A stretch of DNA of 64,000 nt from Siphonodentalium dalli (GCA_032622095.1 CP136063.1:26414987-26478986); one strand, 5' to 3'; shown: positions 10,789 through 20,794, counted from the stretch's first letter. The notes: generated by a model not told the origin, from the sequence alone. Program-made: numbers and translations.

Positions 10789-11639
10789 TTAGAACTCCTC
10801 TCGTTTTCTGAAATGTAGGTTCACCAAAGACTTACCACCAATAAACTGAATTGATTTTCCTGTGTCGCCACTTATATTTACACTAATTTTGTCAAAGTAT
10901 GACTTTGAAACTGGAACATAATGTAAATTTAAAAATTCATGTTTTACATGTAATCCGTCGATATCTCTTTTACTTCTGAAAGAAACAACTCGTAAAATTT
11001 GTACTTCAACATTTCCAACAAATGTGAATTCGCAATATCAGAATAAACAAACATTAGATTATGACCAACATTCAAATCTACACCAAACGGAAATCTATTA
11101 TTTGAAAAAAAATCTTCAGAAGCGTTTTCAGTTTTGTAACCCAACTTGTGCAAAAGACATTGTGGTAATTCAATTCCTAGTTTTGTGTTACTTAAACTCT
11201 TGCGAATAATTATCACACGTTTTGTAGCTTTTGAGTACCCGATGTGAAATCCGTATTCGTTTTGCATTGCTTCTCCAAGTGTTTCATCAATTACATCTTG
11301 CATTGTATCAAGTAAATCTGACGCAGAGGTATACGAACCTTTTTGTATCTGTATTTCAAGTGCATGAACGCCATCAGGTCTCCTAAATATCTTTTCTTCA
11401 AAACGATTTTGAAGAACAGTCAGTAATATTGCATCAGTTGTAATCAAATTGAAATTACACGAATCCCCTGTAACATTGTATGTTTCTGAAGGTGTTACCA
11501 GTTCGACTAATGCAACTTCCCATTTTTCTTTATCAATTTGAACTGGTTTTGGTAATTGTACAGTAAAACAACATTGAGTATTGTTTGGATACATTACCAT
11601 CGAACTGTCGCTCGGAATTGTAATGTAGAAAGGATTCAT
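10789..11639 (-). pseudogene. minor capsid (penton-type single jelly-roll) protein, one frameshift
   Basis: The first part (11639 to about 11030) starts MNPFYITIPSDSSMVMYPNN and KWEVALVELVTPSETYNV, the usual start of Polinton penton-type minor capsid proteins. Near 11020-11030 a one-base indel shifts the frame. The next frame then reads GNVEVQILRVVSFR and YFDKISVNISGDTGK, and stops at 10789-10791 after LVNLHFRKREEF. The GKSLV.LHFR ending is typical. Total length is about 283 codons. It would occupy the five-fold vertices. It overlaps the next upstream small membrane gene by 4 bp. Confidence 0.85.
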
Positions 11640-11899
11640 ACTTTCAAAATTTCTGCCGACTGATTTTTCAAATATTTCAAACGCGGTGTTGGTAAAATGT
11701 ACCCCAAAGAACTACTGAGTAAAATTAACCACAGTTCGTTATTTTCACTTTGTAAACTTAAATGAACAATTGCTGTAGCGATTATACCAACAATTATAAT
11801 AATTTGTGTAAAATATGTTACTTGATTTTTTGCAATTTTTTCTCCACAGATTTGAAATTGTGATGGAGCATCCAGACCAACTGAACCATTTTGAGACAT
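11636..11899 (-). CDS. small two-transmembrane Polinton protein
   Basis: An intact 87-residue frame from ATG 11899 (MSQNGSVGLDAPSQFQICGE). Two hydrophobic segments, YFTQIIIIVGIIATAIVHLS and ELWLILLSSSLGYIL, are separated by a short polar loop. A short protein with FTQ.II...I and SS.LGY.LP.P is common in Polintons between the integrase and capsid genes; its job is unknown. A longer in-frame extension to 12034 overlaps the chromodomain frame and is less likely. It overlaps the minor capsid start by 4 bp. A membrane role in entry or assembly is inference. Confidence 0.7.
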   Translation of the reverse strand: MSQNGSVGLDAPSQFQICGEKIAKNQVTYFTQIIIIVGIIATAIVHLSLQSENNELWLILLSSSLGYILPTPRLKYLKNQSAEILKV

Positions 11900-11909
11900 G
11901 TTGAAAGTT

Positions 11910-13004
11910 TTATACCAAATTTGTGGCAGGTATCCAACTGTCAAATTTTTTAGGATAACCAGCCCAATGAACTTTAATTTCTCTAACTGATTTACCAGCA
12001 ACTTTTCTTGAACGTTTACCAACAACTGATTCAATTTCGTAAACTTTATTATCTTTTATATGTTGAATTTCTTTACCATAAAATGATCCTGCGATGTTTT
12101 CACCATCTAAATCTACTAATTTGTAAGTTAATGGTGTACTTTTACAAACTCTACTAATTTTGAAAAAAAATTTTGTCCAATTTGGAAGATATCCTTTATC
12201 AAAAGTTCTCTTTGTTTTATTTATTCTAACAAAATCTCCAACTTTCAAGATCTTATCTTTTTTCGTTTTTAACTTTCCATAAAGATTTCTGGAAACTTCA
12301 ATTTCATTTTATCGAGTTACTAAAACTGGTGCCATCTTAATACTTCTATGAAAACTTTTGTTGTAAGAATTCACAAAATCGTGCAAAACATCAACGTATT
12401 TCAAAGTTTGATTATGTGTAAAATATTTCCACATCTTTGTTTTCAATGTCCGTTGAAAACGTTCAACTATACTTGCTTTTGTCTCTGGATTCTCTGTTGT
12501 GAAAAAATGAATTTTCTTAGATTTCAAAAATTGTAAAAATAATTTATTTTTGAATTCTGAACCTTTGTCAGATTGAAATGAAACTGGTTTTCGTTTTGAT
12601 GATTTGAGAATTTTCTGAAATGTTTTAACTAAAGTTTTACCAGTTTTATCTTTAATTTTTTCAACCCATGCAAATTTTGAGAACACATCAATAACACAAA
12701 GTAAATATCTGTATTTGTCATTGTGCTTTTGCAAAGTTTGCAAATCTGCCAAATCAACTTGCCACTGAATATCAATTCCTGCAACAATAGTTTTACGTCT
12801 GCGAAATTTCCGAACAATTGGTTTGTGCAAAGTATATGTTTTTTGCCATTGTAACCATTTTTTAACATCTGAAAGTTTAATTTTGTTATTTGTTTCTTTC
12901 GCATTTTTAAAAAGTTGATTTGCTCCGCTGAAACCACCAACTTCTTTTGGATTGTAGTAAATTTCAGTTAGAAGTTTGTCAAATTTTATGTAAGTGGGGA
13001 CCAT
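11910..13004 (-). pseudogene. retroviral-type integrase with C-terminal chromodomain, one in-frame stop
   Basis: The catalytic core reads IDIQWQVDLADLQ (first Asp), VSFQSDKGSEFKN (second Asp) and ENPETKASIVERFQRT (Glu), giving the D,D,E triad. At 12309-12311 a TAA follows MAPVLVTR. The frame continues without a shift into KVGDFVRINKTKR (SH3-like region) and VYEIESVVGKRSRK with REIKVHWAGYPKKFDSWIP, a chromodomain with the usual aromatic residues. It stops at 11910. The protein would insert the element and target chromatin. Only this nonsense codon interrupts it. Its ATG (13004) overlaps the next upstream gene by 19 bp. Read-through is possible but unsupported. Confidence 0.9.
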
Positions 13005-13693
13005 CCTTTCAAAATAGATTTTCTGGTTTCTGGTGTGAAAATATCAACTGAACGTTTTCTTGACTTGCCACTACTAGGAGTTGCATGAGGTGTATGAAAC
13101 TCATCACCAGTGTGACCTTTTAAATGTCTTTGTATCCACAACCATCGATCCCTGTTACCTACATAATCTTGTGGTATATTAAGTTCCCCCAATCCACGTA
13201 GGAATGTTTCATAACCAACTGGGTCAAACCCTTTTCGGTGACGAACAACATCGTTTATCAAATCAATTATATTTGATCCAGTAACTGTTTCTGTTCCATA
13301 AATTAATTGTCCACGATCATCCCATCTAAGTTTAGGATTAGTTGACAACAATGATAAAATTTGTTGTGCTTTACCACGAAATTTAGATGGCACACTTTCC
13401 AATATATGGTCACTCATTTTCCCAAAGTTTTCAGATAACTTTTGTTCAGGTAAACTGAATTTTGAATTTAAAGATTTTTGTGAAGTTTTCAATTTGTACA
13501 AATTTTCTCCAAATAACTGTGACTTTTCTGATTCAGAAATATTTTTATCATAAACTGATTTCAATTCTTTGTAAGAATCTGAAACATTTGAAATTGCAGG
13601 ATCAGGAGGTAATTGAGATTTATTCATTTCTGACATTTTCCATTGTTTGAAATCTTCCAACGTTCTGAATGGTACAATAACCATTTTCTTCAT
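12986..13693 (-). CDS. conserved Polinton protein of unknown function
   Basis: Start chosen at ATG 13693 (MKKMVIVPFRTLEDFKQWKM), just after the preceding gene ends. About 235 residues. It is mostly charged and helical, with a motif region SKFRGKAQQILSLLSTNPKL, WDDRGQLIYG and GSNIIDLINDVVRHRKGF. This pattern (small globular domain before a basic tail) recurs next to the integrase in Polintons and related virus-like elements. The C-terminus is basic (SSGKSRKRSVDIFTPETRK). Function unknown; a virion core or DNA-binding role is a guess. No breaks. Confidence 0.6.
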   Translation of the reverse strand: MKKMVIVPFRTLEDFKQWKMSEMNKSQLPPDPAISNVSDSYKELKSVYDKNISESEKSQLFGENLYKLKTSQKSLNSKFSLPEQKLSENFGKMSDHILESVPSKFRGKAQQILSLLSTNPKLRWDDRGQLIYGTETVTGSNIIDLINDVVRHRKGFDPVGYETFLRGLGELNIPQDYVGNRDRWLWIQRHLKGHTGDEFHTPHATPSSGKSRKRSVDIFTPETRKSILKGWSPLT

Positions 13694-13715
13694 ATTTATT
13701 TTGAGATTTAGTTTT

Positions 13716-14078
13716 TCAAAATATTTTGTTAACAACTGAACCTAATGTTTTGCTAATCAATGGAGCAAGAAATAATAATGGTAAAAAGCCACCTTTTTGA
13801 TTCAAAATTTTCTTCTTTTGTTGCAAAGGTTTGTTCTTGTCTGCAAGATATCTGATATGTTTACGCTTCGAATGTAACTTGCGGTTCTGAGCTTCATTCA
13901 GTTTTACATTACCTTTTAAAAGATTTTGACAACATTCTGAAATGCAATCCATCACTTGTTTCGGAGCATCTTTGATCATTTTCTTTTTATATGCAGATGG
14001 AACTTTACTCATTGCAACAATCAACTCACCATATTTTTTTATCAGCGGTGGTTTCCGGCTCTTAGTTTTTGAAGGCAT
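13716..14078 (-). CDS. small basic virion-type protein with hydrophobic tail (pX-like)
   Basis: 120 residues from ATG 14078 (MPSKTKSRKPPLIKKYGELI). It is strongly basic throughout (KLHSKRKHIRYLADKNKP, QQKKKIL) and ends in QKGGFLPLLFLAPLISKTLG, a glycine-led hydrophobic tail. Small proteins with this basic body and GGFLPLL tail are common in Polintons and adintoviruses and have been likened to adenovirus core protein X. It probably condenses DNA in the virion, which is inference. Intact. It lies 22 bp from the next gene's ATG. Confidence 0.65.
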   Translation of the reverse strand: MPSKTKSRKPPLIKKYGELIVAMSKVPSAYKKKMIKDAPKQVMDCISECCQNLLKGNVKLNEAQNRKLHSKRKHIRYLADKNKPLQQKKKILNQKGGFLPLLFLAPLISKTLGSVVNKIF

Positions 14079-14134
14079 CTTCACAGTCTAAGTAGTTGTC
14101 TCAAAATGAGCAGAAAAAGTATATGTTTCATCTT

Positions 14135-14722
14135 TTATCTTTTCTGATTGAACCATTCTAAAGCTTCGAATGCAGATTTCGATGCATCAGACAACGGCAT
14201 AAATTTTGAAAATTCAAGATCAATAACTGGTTTTTTTTGTAACGGTTGATGTTGAGGGTTCTGCTGAGAAGGTATAGGTGTAAATTTAGAATGTTGATTT
14301 TGTTGAGTTTGCATCGGTGTAAACTTTGAATGATTTAGAGAAAGCTTTGTTTTACGTTTAGATTCTTTTTGATTACCTCTTTGTTGTGTTTGCTTCCGAG
14401 TAATCTTTGAACGTTTTGGAGAAACCTTTGATTTACTTTTAGATTGTCTACCAGTTTGTTCAAATGAATTTTTCAAAAGACTTCTAATTAAAACTCCTCC
14501 AAGAAACCCACTACCACCTCGTTGTAAAATTAATTTGCGTTTTGTTTCCATATCAGTTGATCGATCAGAGATTTGTTTAAGAACATTTTTATTTCTCTGA
14601 AAAAACTTTTTTGTCTGTGATGGTAATTTCCAATCATTTTCAAGAAATAATTCAGCTGCAAAAGTGAAGAAATTTATAATTTGTGACAGTTCATCATGAC
14701 TAAACATCTCGGTGGACGACAT
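14135..14722 (-). CDS. probable virion/core protein, low complexity
   Basis: 195 residues from ATG 14722 (MSSTEMFSHDELSQIINFFT). A helical N-terminal third is followed by LQRGGSGFLGGVLIRSLLKN, another glycine-led hydrophobic stretch like that of the neighbouring pX-like protein. A long basic, Gln/Ser/Lys-rich region comes next, with repeated HSKFTP blocks. It ends SKSAFEALEWFNQKR. I do not recognise a named family. An in-frame upstream extension to 14791 overlaps the ATPase gene and is less likely. Intact. Confidence 0.5.
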   Translation of the reverse strand: MSSTEMFSHDELSQIINFFTFAAELFLENDWKLPSQTKKFFQRNKNVLKQISDRSTDMETKRKLILQRGGSGFLGGVLIRSLLKNSFEQTGRQSKSKSKVSPKRSKITRKQTQQRGNQKESKRKTKLSLNHSKFTPMQTQQNQHSKFTPIPSQQNPQHQPLQKKPVIDLEFSKFMPLSDASKSAFEALEWFNQKR

Positions 14723-14756
14723 GGTTCTAAAATGAAAAAAGTAACAACAGCTGAAT

Positions 14757-15407
14757 TTATACTTTTGAATAAATGACAGGCCCTCGGTCATTAGCTGTCA
14801 ACCATTTATGAAAAATATCAGTTCTAATTCGCAAATAATTTTCTGTTCTAGGATGAAAATCTACTAAAATATATCCATGATTTATTGAAGTTGCATCTTC
14901 GTATGCTTGTTTCAAATGATTGGTTTGCATTTGATGAGCCAAAACTTTTATTTGATTTTTATCTCGAACGCTTTGAAATAAAACCATGTAGTGTGCATTC
15001 AAACTTATAGTTCTGCTACTTTTTGATTTTTGGAACATGTTTTGAGTAATGTAAATTATTGAAGCATTTCGATGGTGCCCTTTTCTAGTAAACCAAAGCA
15101 TTATTTTGTCTTCATCTTGTTCCCCCATCATGTCATCGAAAACAACAAGATGAGGAAATGATTTATCTGATACAATTTCCTCATCATCGTCTGGAATACC
15201 ATCGATAAACTTAACGTTATCAATTTCTTTTATACGATTGTATGTGTCTTGCCACTCTTTGTAACACCAAACTATTTTCTTTGCTGGTGTTTGGAATAAA
15301 TCGTGTTTAAATTCAATAACTTTTTTAACAAATTCTGTTTTACCTGATCCACTAGGTCCGCTGATAAAGAAATTACACGGATGTTGGAAACGTAAAGATT
15401 CTTCCAT
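14757..15407 (-). CDS. FtsK/HerA-like (A32-type) genome-packaging ATPase
   Basis: 216 residues, intact. The P-loop ISGPSGSGKTEFVKK is at about residue 16, the Walker B stretch PHLVVFDDMM at about residue 87, and a sensor-like stretch SIIYITQNMF follows. These match the short packaging ATPases of Polintons, virophages and poxvirus A32, which pump DNA into capsids. The length (about 220) is normal. ATG at 15407 is preceded by a 34-bp gap after the upstream gene. This is the best preserved hallmark gene of the element. Confidence 0.9.
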   Translation of the reverse strand: MEESLRFQHPCNFFISGPSGSGKTEFVKKVIEFKHDLFQTPAKKIVWCYKEWQDTYNRIKEIDNVKFIDGIPDDDEEIVSDKSFPHLVVFDDMMGEQDEDKIMLWFTRKGHHRNASIIYITQNMFQKSKSSRTISLNAHYMVLFQSVRDKNQIKVLAHQMQTNHLKQAYEDATSINHGYILVDFHPRTENYLRIRTDIFHKWLTANDRGPVIYSKV

Positions 15408-15440
15408 GTTGTCACTTTGATGTCTAATCAGAGAGTGAAC

Positions 15441-16143
15441 TTAACGACGTGTGAATTTAGTTCTTAAACAGAAATCTCCAAAGCTGTAAATATCTCCAAA
15501 CATTTCAATAATCCAAGTATTATAGTCTTCTATTCTTCTGTTTGTTCTGTAAACAAAAAAATCATCCCCTATAATGTTTTTAATTTTTGCATATGTTGAC
15601 ATTTTTTTTGTTAACAAATACCCATAGATCCTAGAAACTGATTTAAAGTTCCCCCCCATCAAGAGGATAATTATCTTCATACTTTGTATAATGAATATAG
15701 TCATGTTCATCAAAAGTTCCTAAATCTAAATCTAAATGGTGTTGATCACCACCAAATATCCAAAAATCAGATATTCTTTCAATGAGAAAAAATGTTTTGA
15801 ATTTAATAAATGATTCAATATATTTTTGAGAGAAATGAGAAGATATACTTGACTCAAGATAGGCCAATCTCTGTAAACATTCGCCGACATCACAGCATCG
15901 TAGTATTGCTTTCTTTTCTCTTTCAAACCAGACTTCTTGTAATTCCTTCTTTATCTCTGGAATAAGCGTTGACTGTGCCACCAAATATCCATAAATCTTC
16001 TCAGCAATATCTGGAGGTACTACTCCTGCCAACATCTTGACATGAAATGACTCAACATCTCCATCCGTATGGATATGTATGAATACCATTGACGAGTTTT
16101 CGTTTTGTGTACACCGATCTGAAAGTTTTGGTTTGACACTCAC
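15441..16143 (-). pseudogene. Polinton protein of unknown function, one frameshift
   Basis: The first frame (16143 to 15643) starts MSVKPKLSDRCTQNENSSMV and has no recognised domain. At a C run (about 15651-15657) the frame shifts. The second frame then reads SVSRIYGYLLTKKMSTYAKI and ends YSFGDFCLRTKFTRR at 15441. A homopolymer slip would explain the break. The gene overlaps the pPolB C-terminus by 92 bp and precedes the ATPase by 34 bp. I do not recognise the family. Confidence 0.55.
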
Positions 16144-19100
16144 TAATCAGTTGATGGTTCTTTTGTCTTTTAATTCTGGAAGGATACTCAACAACAGTTT
16201 TGAAATTTTCACGATCATTAACACATTGTACCATTGTTTCAAAATTAACTTTTTGACTTGTGCTGTAATCAAGAGTGATACCTTTTACCTTACATTTGGT
16301 GTATCTTATCCCATCTTTGATGTATTCATATCCGTAGTTCTTTGGCCCAAGTCCAACAAATTTGACAATCTTTGCATCTGGATGTTCGTCGCTCCATTTC
16401 CCCAATCTTCCTTCGATAGTTTTGATGTTCTTCTTTGATGGATCACTGACATACATACAGCTGTCTGTATCAAAATACAGCACTCTATCTCCAAGTTTTT
16501 TAAAAACTTTATACAATTGTAATCTTGCATACGCTGTAACAAAAGAAGTAACAACAACATTTGCTGAATGATGAGGTTCAATATTATCTAAGATATCAAC
16601 ATAATTTACCAGAATGAATTTGTCACCATCAAGAAGTGTAACATTTTGAACAATTATATTGTTACTAGTAAGCAATTCAAAATAACGTGATGGTTTATCC
16701 ACATACTCTGTTTTTGACATAAGATTTCTTTGTGCATTCTTACCCCATATACAATTAATCATAATTTTAGATATTTGACGTTTTCCTGGATTCTTCTCGA
16801 TGTTCTCCAATTTATACCCTCAGCTGCATAATAATCCTGTACAAACTTTTGTTTCTGTTCTTCTGTCTCAACACCAAATGGATAACCACTACATTCCTGT
16901 TTGATCTTTAGATGTTTGTCGATTAGGATTTGTATATTTCATCTGTCCAATCTGTCCAATGCCAAATTTGGTACACATCAAGTATTTTGTAGCCAACATC
17001 CATTGCTTTGAATAATTCTGGCGTGGTCCACACTCCGGTTATAGCTCGATCTTCTTCTGAATGGTTACATGTCTCGTCCTCATTGATGGCACAAGTGTTG
17101 CACAAAGTAAAAACCATTTTCTTGTTACAATGAATCGGTAGAACTGGAATATACAATTTCGATGGTGGTAACATTGTACATTTAATAAGCCCCGCATAGT
17201 CTCTAATGTGTTCTTGATCGATCTGCTCTTGGCTCAAAATTTCTGGATGTCCAACAGGGTAGAATTTATATTTGTTGCAATATGGATACAACGAACACAC
17301 ACCGATGAACTTGATTTCTTTTGTGGAATCTTGATCAATTTCCTCGTACAATTTGATGGCATTTGTACGTCCACCAAACAACGCTTCTCTTGGCAAAATA
17401 GGGTCTCGATGTTTGTAGAAAGATTCCATTTGTTGTTTGAATTTCACATCCGATTTCATTCTTTCGTCGATCTGATGCTCCCAAATTGATTCAACTCTGT
17501 AACCAAGACTTTCCAGTTCATCTTTCTTCTGTTGAGTTCTTGTATATAATTCTTCCATGGTGAGCATCGTATAGGGATTCTTGTATTGTCTGTTGTTGTA
17601 ACATTTTGGACATCCATGAAACAGACATCCATTCATCTCAAAAACTGTTCTTGTGGCTTCCTCATACCCATCGACGTAGTGTCCACCAATCTTGATTTCT
17701 CCTCCATTCAAAGCATGTTTGATTGTTATCAAACGTGACAATGATAGGTGTTGAAGCCAACGTATCGCTTTCATGGAATAGTTTTTAGCACATGGGTATC
17801 CACCATCTGGAATGATTCCAATTGTTTTCTCTGGCATTGAATTCTTCCTCCATGCCAAATTGCAAACTTGCGCCAATGTTATTGACTCAATAAACGGGTC
17901 AATCTGTTCTGTTTCCAATATGTATTTCCTGAATTTTCCACATCCACGGCGAAGAATATCCACGTCTGATTTGCAGTACTTCTCCATTTCTTCTTGGAAG
18001 TTGAATATCACATAATTTTCTATTTTCTCATTGTACCATTCAAAGAATTTCTCTCTATTTTCCACGCTCATCATGTCTGTTTTGTAGTAATCAGAAGCCA
18101 AGTAAGGTCCAATGTAATTTTGAAACTTTGCTGAATTCGCCCAATGTGGAAAGTGTCCTTTCGCCATCTCATTCAGCTGAAAAGTTTGTGGAAACTTTGA
18201 AAGCGGCATCATCAGAAAACTCAGAGAATCAATAACTTTCACGCTGTTGCATTTTAAACTGAGAATCTTGTTTTCATTCATTATCAGTTCTGGTTTATGA
18301 ATTCCACTTTGTATGAGTGCTTGAAGTAGAAACTGTGCATCGTATCCCTGAGCATTATGTGCTATTGCAACACATCCTTTGTGATCTTGATGGAATAACC
18401 AGTTTGTGAAGTCTGTTAAAACGTTGTCACCCTTGAATACAAATTCTCTGGAATCCGGTCCGCATGTTTCACATTTGTCTTCGATTGGTTTGCACATGCA
18501 ATCTCCACAAGCGGTATGTGCAACACAGAAGTTTGGAATATGAACACCTGTGTCTTGTCTGCATTTGTGAAATTACACTGTGTCAATGACCAGCATGCAC
18601 AAACAAATCTGCATCGATGATCGCCACGCCTACTGAATCCAATGTCACAGAATTCGCAGTAGTAGCTGGTGCCTAGAAATCCTTTGATTGATGTTATGGT
18701 GTCGAAGTGATTGTTGTTGTAGTAGATGTGTACACATTTGCTCTCCGAACACATTTCTGCAGGTTCAAATAGAAATCCAGCGCCAGCAAATTCATTGTGA
18801 ATTTTCACAACATATTCTGGATACAATATTTCTTGAATCTTGTGGAACTCATTGATACTGCAAACTGTATCGTGTGGAATCCCCGCACGGTTGAGTAGAT
18901 TTTTTGCTGCATCTGTTTGTGCTGTGTATATTGATTGTCTTATTTTTTTCCATTTCTTTGACCAGCACGCAGATCCGTCACTATCTGCCTTACACATTCC
19001 GACGACAATAGATCTTGCCATACACATAACATCATCAGCATTTTCAATCCGGACAATACTTCTTTTTACTTTTGTCAACTTGTTCTTGTCTGCAAATGGT

Positions 19101-19867
19101 CCATAATGTAGTGAGTGTCGTGTACCACCTTCCGGAATATCTGTAATGAAGATTTCGAAATTGAGTGCACCGTCATGAATTGTAAAGTCTGCATTTGATT
19201 GAACCAGATTTTGAATATTATCCATGAGTGTCTCACCATTCAATTCACTGGCTTTTGTGAATGGAATGAAAATGTTCATATCAAGTCCTGGATGATTTAT
19301 CGTAACTCTGATTCTTGTCTTCTCATTTGCTGAACATTTCTGTTTCAATTCTTCTGTCAACTTCTCAAATATCTCTGGAATGTTTTCGATTGGATCTGTA
19401 AATTTCTCGAATTTCACACCAAATTGTCGTGATGCTGATTAAAATTTTCTGGAAAATTTCTCCGAGTTCAGCTCCAATTTGAAATATTTTGTTGGATTGA
19501 ACACAACACGCTCTCTAGCCAGACTTCTCTTTCTCTTCCCACCAATTTCTCTATTCTGTCTTCGACCGCGTCCAATCTGACCATCACTAGAACTTTCTTC
19601 ACTTTCTCCTCCATCAGTTTCCATATCGCTCTCTTCACTTTCTGCCCTATCAGTTTCCATATTGCTCTCTTCACTTTCTGCCCTATCAGTTTCCATATCG
19701 CTCTCTTCACTTTCTGCCCTATCAGTTTCCATATCGCTCTCTTCACTTTCTGCCCTATCAGTTTCCATTTCGCTCTCTTCAATAACTGCAGGCCTTGGTC
19801 TTTTTCTAACAATATCTTCTTCGCTGGCGGAGTCGTCTGAAACAGGTCTTTTGATTCTCTTAAACAT
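16052..19867 (-). pseudogene. protein-primed DNA polymerase B (pPolB), multiply broken
   Basis: Polinton replicase. Start at ATG 19867 (MFKRIKRPVSDDSASEED), then acidic METDRAESEES repeats. TAA at 19439-19441 interrupts the frame. It continues KFEKFTDPIENIPEIF and a zinc-binding YYCEFCDIGFSRRGDHRC. Near 18560-18600 the frame shifts, and the usual Exo I acidic motif is missing, so a deletion is likely. Then come HIPNFCVAHTACGDC, Exo II (AHNAQGYD), Exo III (YCKSDVDILRRGC), motif A (FIGVCSLYP, with Gly where the metal-binding Asp is expected), a frameshift near 16930, another near 16806, motif B (KIMINCIWGKNAQRN) and motif C (YFDTDS, intact). The end overlaps the next gene by 92 bp. Cannot encode an active polymerase. 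Confidence 0.9.
19600..19780 (-). repeat. 24-bp in-frame coding repeat (METDRAES) inside pPolB N-terminus
   Basis: Five tandem copies of a 24-bp unit encode eight-residue acidic repeats of the type (E/D/N)METDRAESEES. The region is disordered and acidic, between the basic N-terminal segment and the polymerase body. Copy number probably varies by slippage. Confidence 0.85.
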
Positions 19868-20184
19868 TTTTGTCTTGAGTTTTTTGTCAGCAAAAAATAT
19901 TGCGACTGGCTTCTTCGGAGTTGAAGTGTAAAGTGTATAATTACACAATTTTACACTTGCTTTTATAGCATTTTTCATCGCGACTGCTATAAAAAGCAGG
20001 TGTAAAATTGTGTAATTATACACTTTACACTTCAACTCCGAAGAAGCCAGTCGCAATATTTTTTGCTGACAAAAAACTCAAGACAAAAATGTTTAAGAGA
20101 ATCAAAAGACCTGTTTCAGACGACTCCGCCAGCGAAGAAGATATTGTTAGAAAAAGACCAAGGCCTGCAGTTATTGAAGAGAGC
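19772..20184. repeat. 185-bp inverted repeat holding two divergent promoters and gene starts
   Basis: Arms 19772-19956 and 20000-20184 are nearly perfect inverted copies with a 43-bp spacer. Each arm contains an upstream sequence, an ATG and the first 32 codons of a gene, so pPolB (-) and the CCHC gene (+) begin with the same protein segment MFKRIKRPVSDDSASEED. After that the two coding sequences are unrelated. Confidence 0.95.
19960..19996. promoter_or_regulatory. back-to-back TATA boxes
   Basis: On + TATAAAAAG lies at 19988-19996, about 93 bp before the CCHC ATG at 20089. On - GCTATAAAAG lies at 19968-19960, about 93 bp before the pPolB ATG at 19867. The spacing is the same on both sides because the TATA boxes sit at mirror positions of the inverted repeat. 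I infer a bidirectional promoter. Confidence 0.65.
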
Positions 20185-20673
20185 TATATTGAGCTGCATA
20201 AAGAAGATTCAAAAAAATCTACACAACTACAGACTAGAAAAATTCAAGATAATCTTGTCGAATTGAGACAGATCTCTACTGATTTGTTTAAATTTTGTAA
20301 CAAAATGCAATGGCAAGAGAAACAAGAGAAAAACAAAGCTGATAAAAATTGGAAACCGCCATATGGTTACTGTTACAAATGCGGACAAGACTCCCATTGG
20401 TCCTTCCAATGTAAAACAGATTTCGGCGACAAAAAAAATGTGAAAACTATACAAAAAAGTCTACAAGCAGTAACAATACAAGAACAAAATGCAGATATCA
20501 AAACTGAAGAGATGTCTACAACATCAGATGTTTTCAAACAACCCCGACCTGTTGATCCTACGAATGATTCACAGAACAAATCTGAAGATAAACATCCAGC
20601 TTTTGAAAATTCCAAGAAAACTTCCAAGAAAAAGAAGCTGAGACAATTCTACATTCCAAAAACAGATAAATAA
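20089..20673 (+). CDS. CCHC zinc-knuckle protein of the Polinton
   Basis: 194 residues from ATG 20089. The first 32 residues (MFKRIKRPVSDDSASEED...) equal those of pPolB, through the inverted repeat. The middle has a helical segment and then CYKCGQDSHWSFQC, a perfect C-X2-C-X4-H-X4-C zinc knuckle that binds single-stranded nucleic acid. The C-terminal part is basic (KKTSKKKKLRQFYIP). AATAAA lies at 20707-20712, 31 bp after the stop codon. It could work with pPolB as a replication-associated nucleic-acid binder; this is inference. It is intact, unlike its neighbour. The shared N-terminus may be a nuclear-localisation or interaction module. Confidence 0.7.
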   Translation: MFKRIKRPVSDDSASEEDIVRKRPRPAVIEESYIELHKEDSKKSTQLQTRKIQDNLVELRQISTDLFKFCNKMQWQEKQEKNKADKNWKPPYGYCYKCGQDSHWSFQCKTDFGDKKNVKTIQKSLQAVTIQEQNADIKTEEMSTTSDVFKQPRPVDPTNDSQNKSEDKHPAFENSKKTSKKKKLRQFYIPKTDK

Positions 20674-20706
20674 ATCGATACAAACATTTGAAAATTATGT
20701 TGTGTG

Positions 20707-20712
20707 AATAAA
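20707..20712 (+). terminator. polyadenylation signal of CCHC gene
   Basis: AATAAA follows the CCHC stop by 31 bp. The surrounding sequence (AATAAA-TTATGAATTGAACAATCG) recurs at about 22158-22180 behind the next + gene with small changes, so it belongs to a repeated gene-cassette boundary. Confidence 0.5.
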
Positions 20713-20778
20713 TTATGAATTGAACAATCGTGTTTTTTTTTCACCTATGAAAGAGTAACCTTTTGGGGAAATGTGGGT

Positions 20779-20794
20779 GGCCCTGAAAAGGGCC
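20779..20794 (-). terminator. histone-type 3' stem-loop
   Basis: On the minus strand the sequence AACGGCCCTTTTCAGGGCC then ACCCA is an exact replication-dependent histone mRNA 3' end: six-base stem, TTTC loop, A-rich 5' flank and ACCCA 3' flank. It starts 19 nt after the stop codon at 20814. Downstream on minus an AAAAGG stretch about 15 nt away could act as a histone downstream element, but it is weak. Confidence 0.8.

Noticed and set aside
19439-20056. Separate acidic repeat protein upstream of pPolB
   Set aside because: It is in the same frame as pPolB and separated by one TAA only; better read as the broken N-terminus of pPolB.
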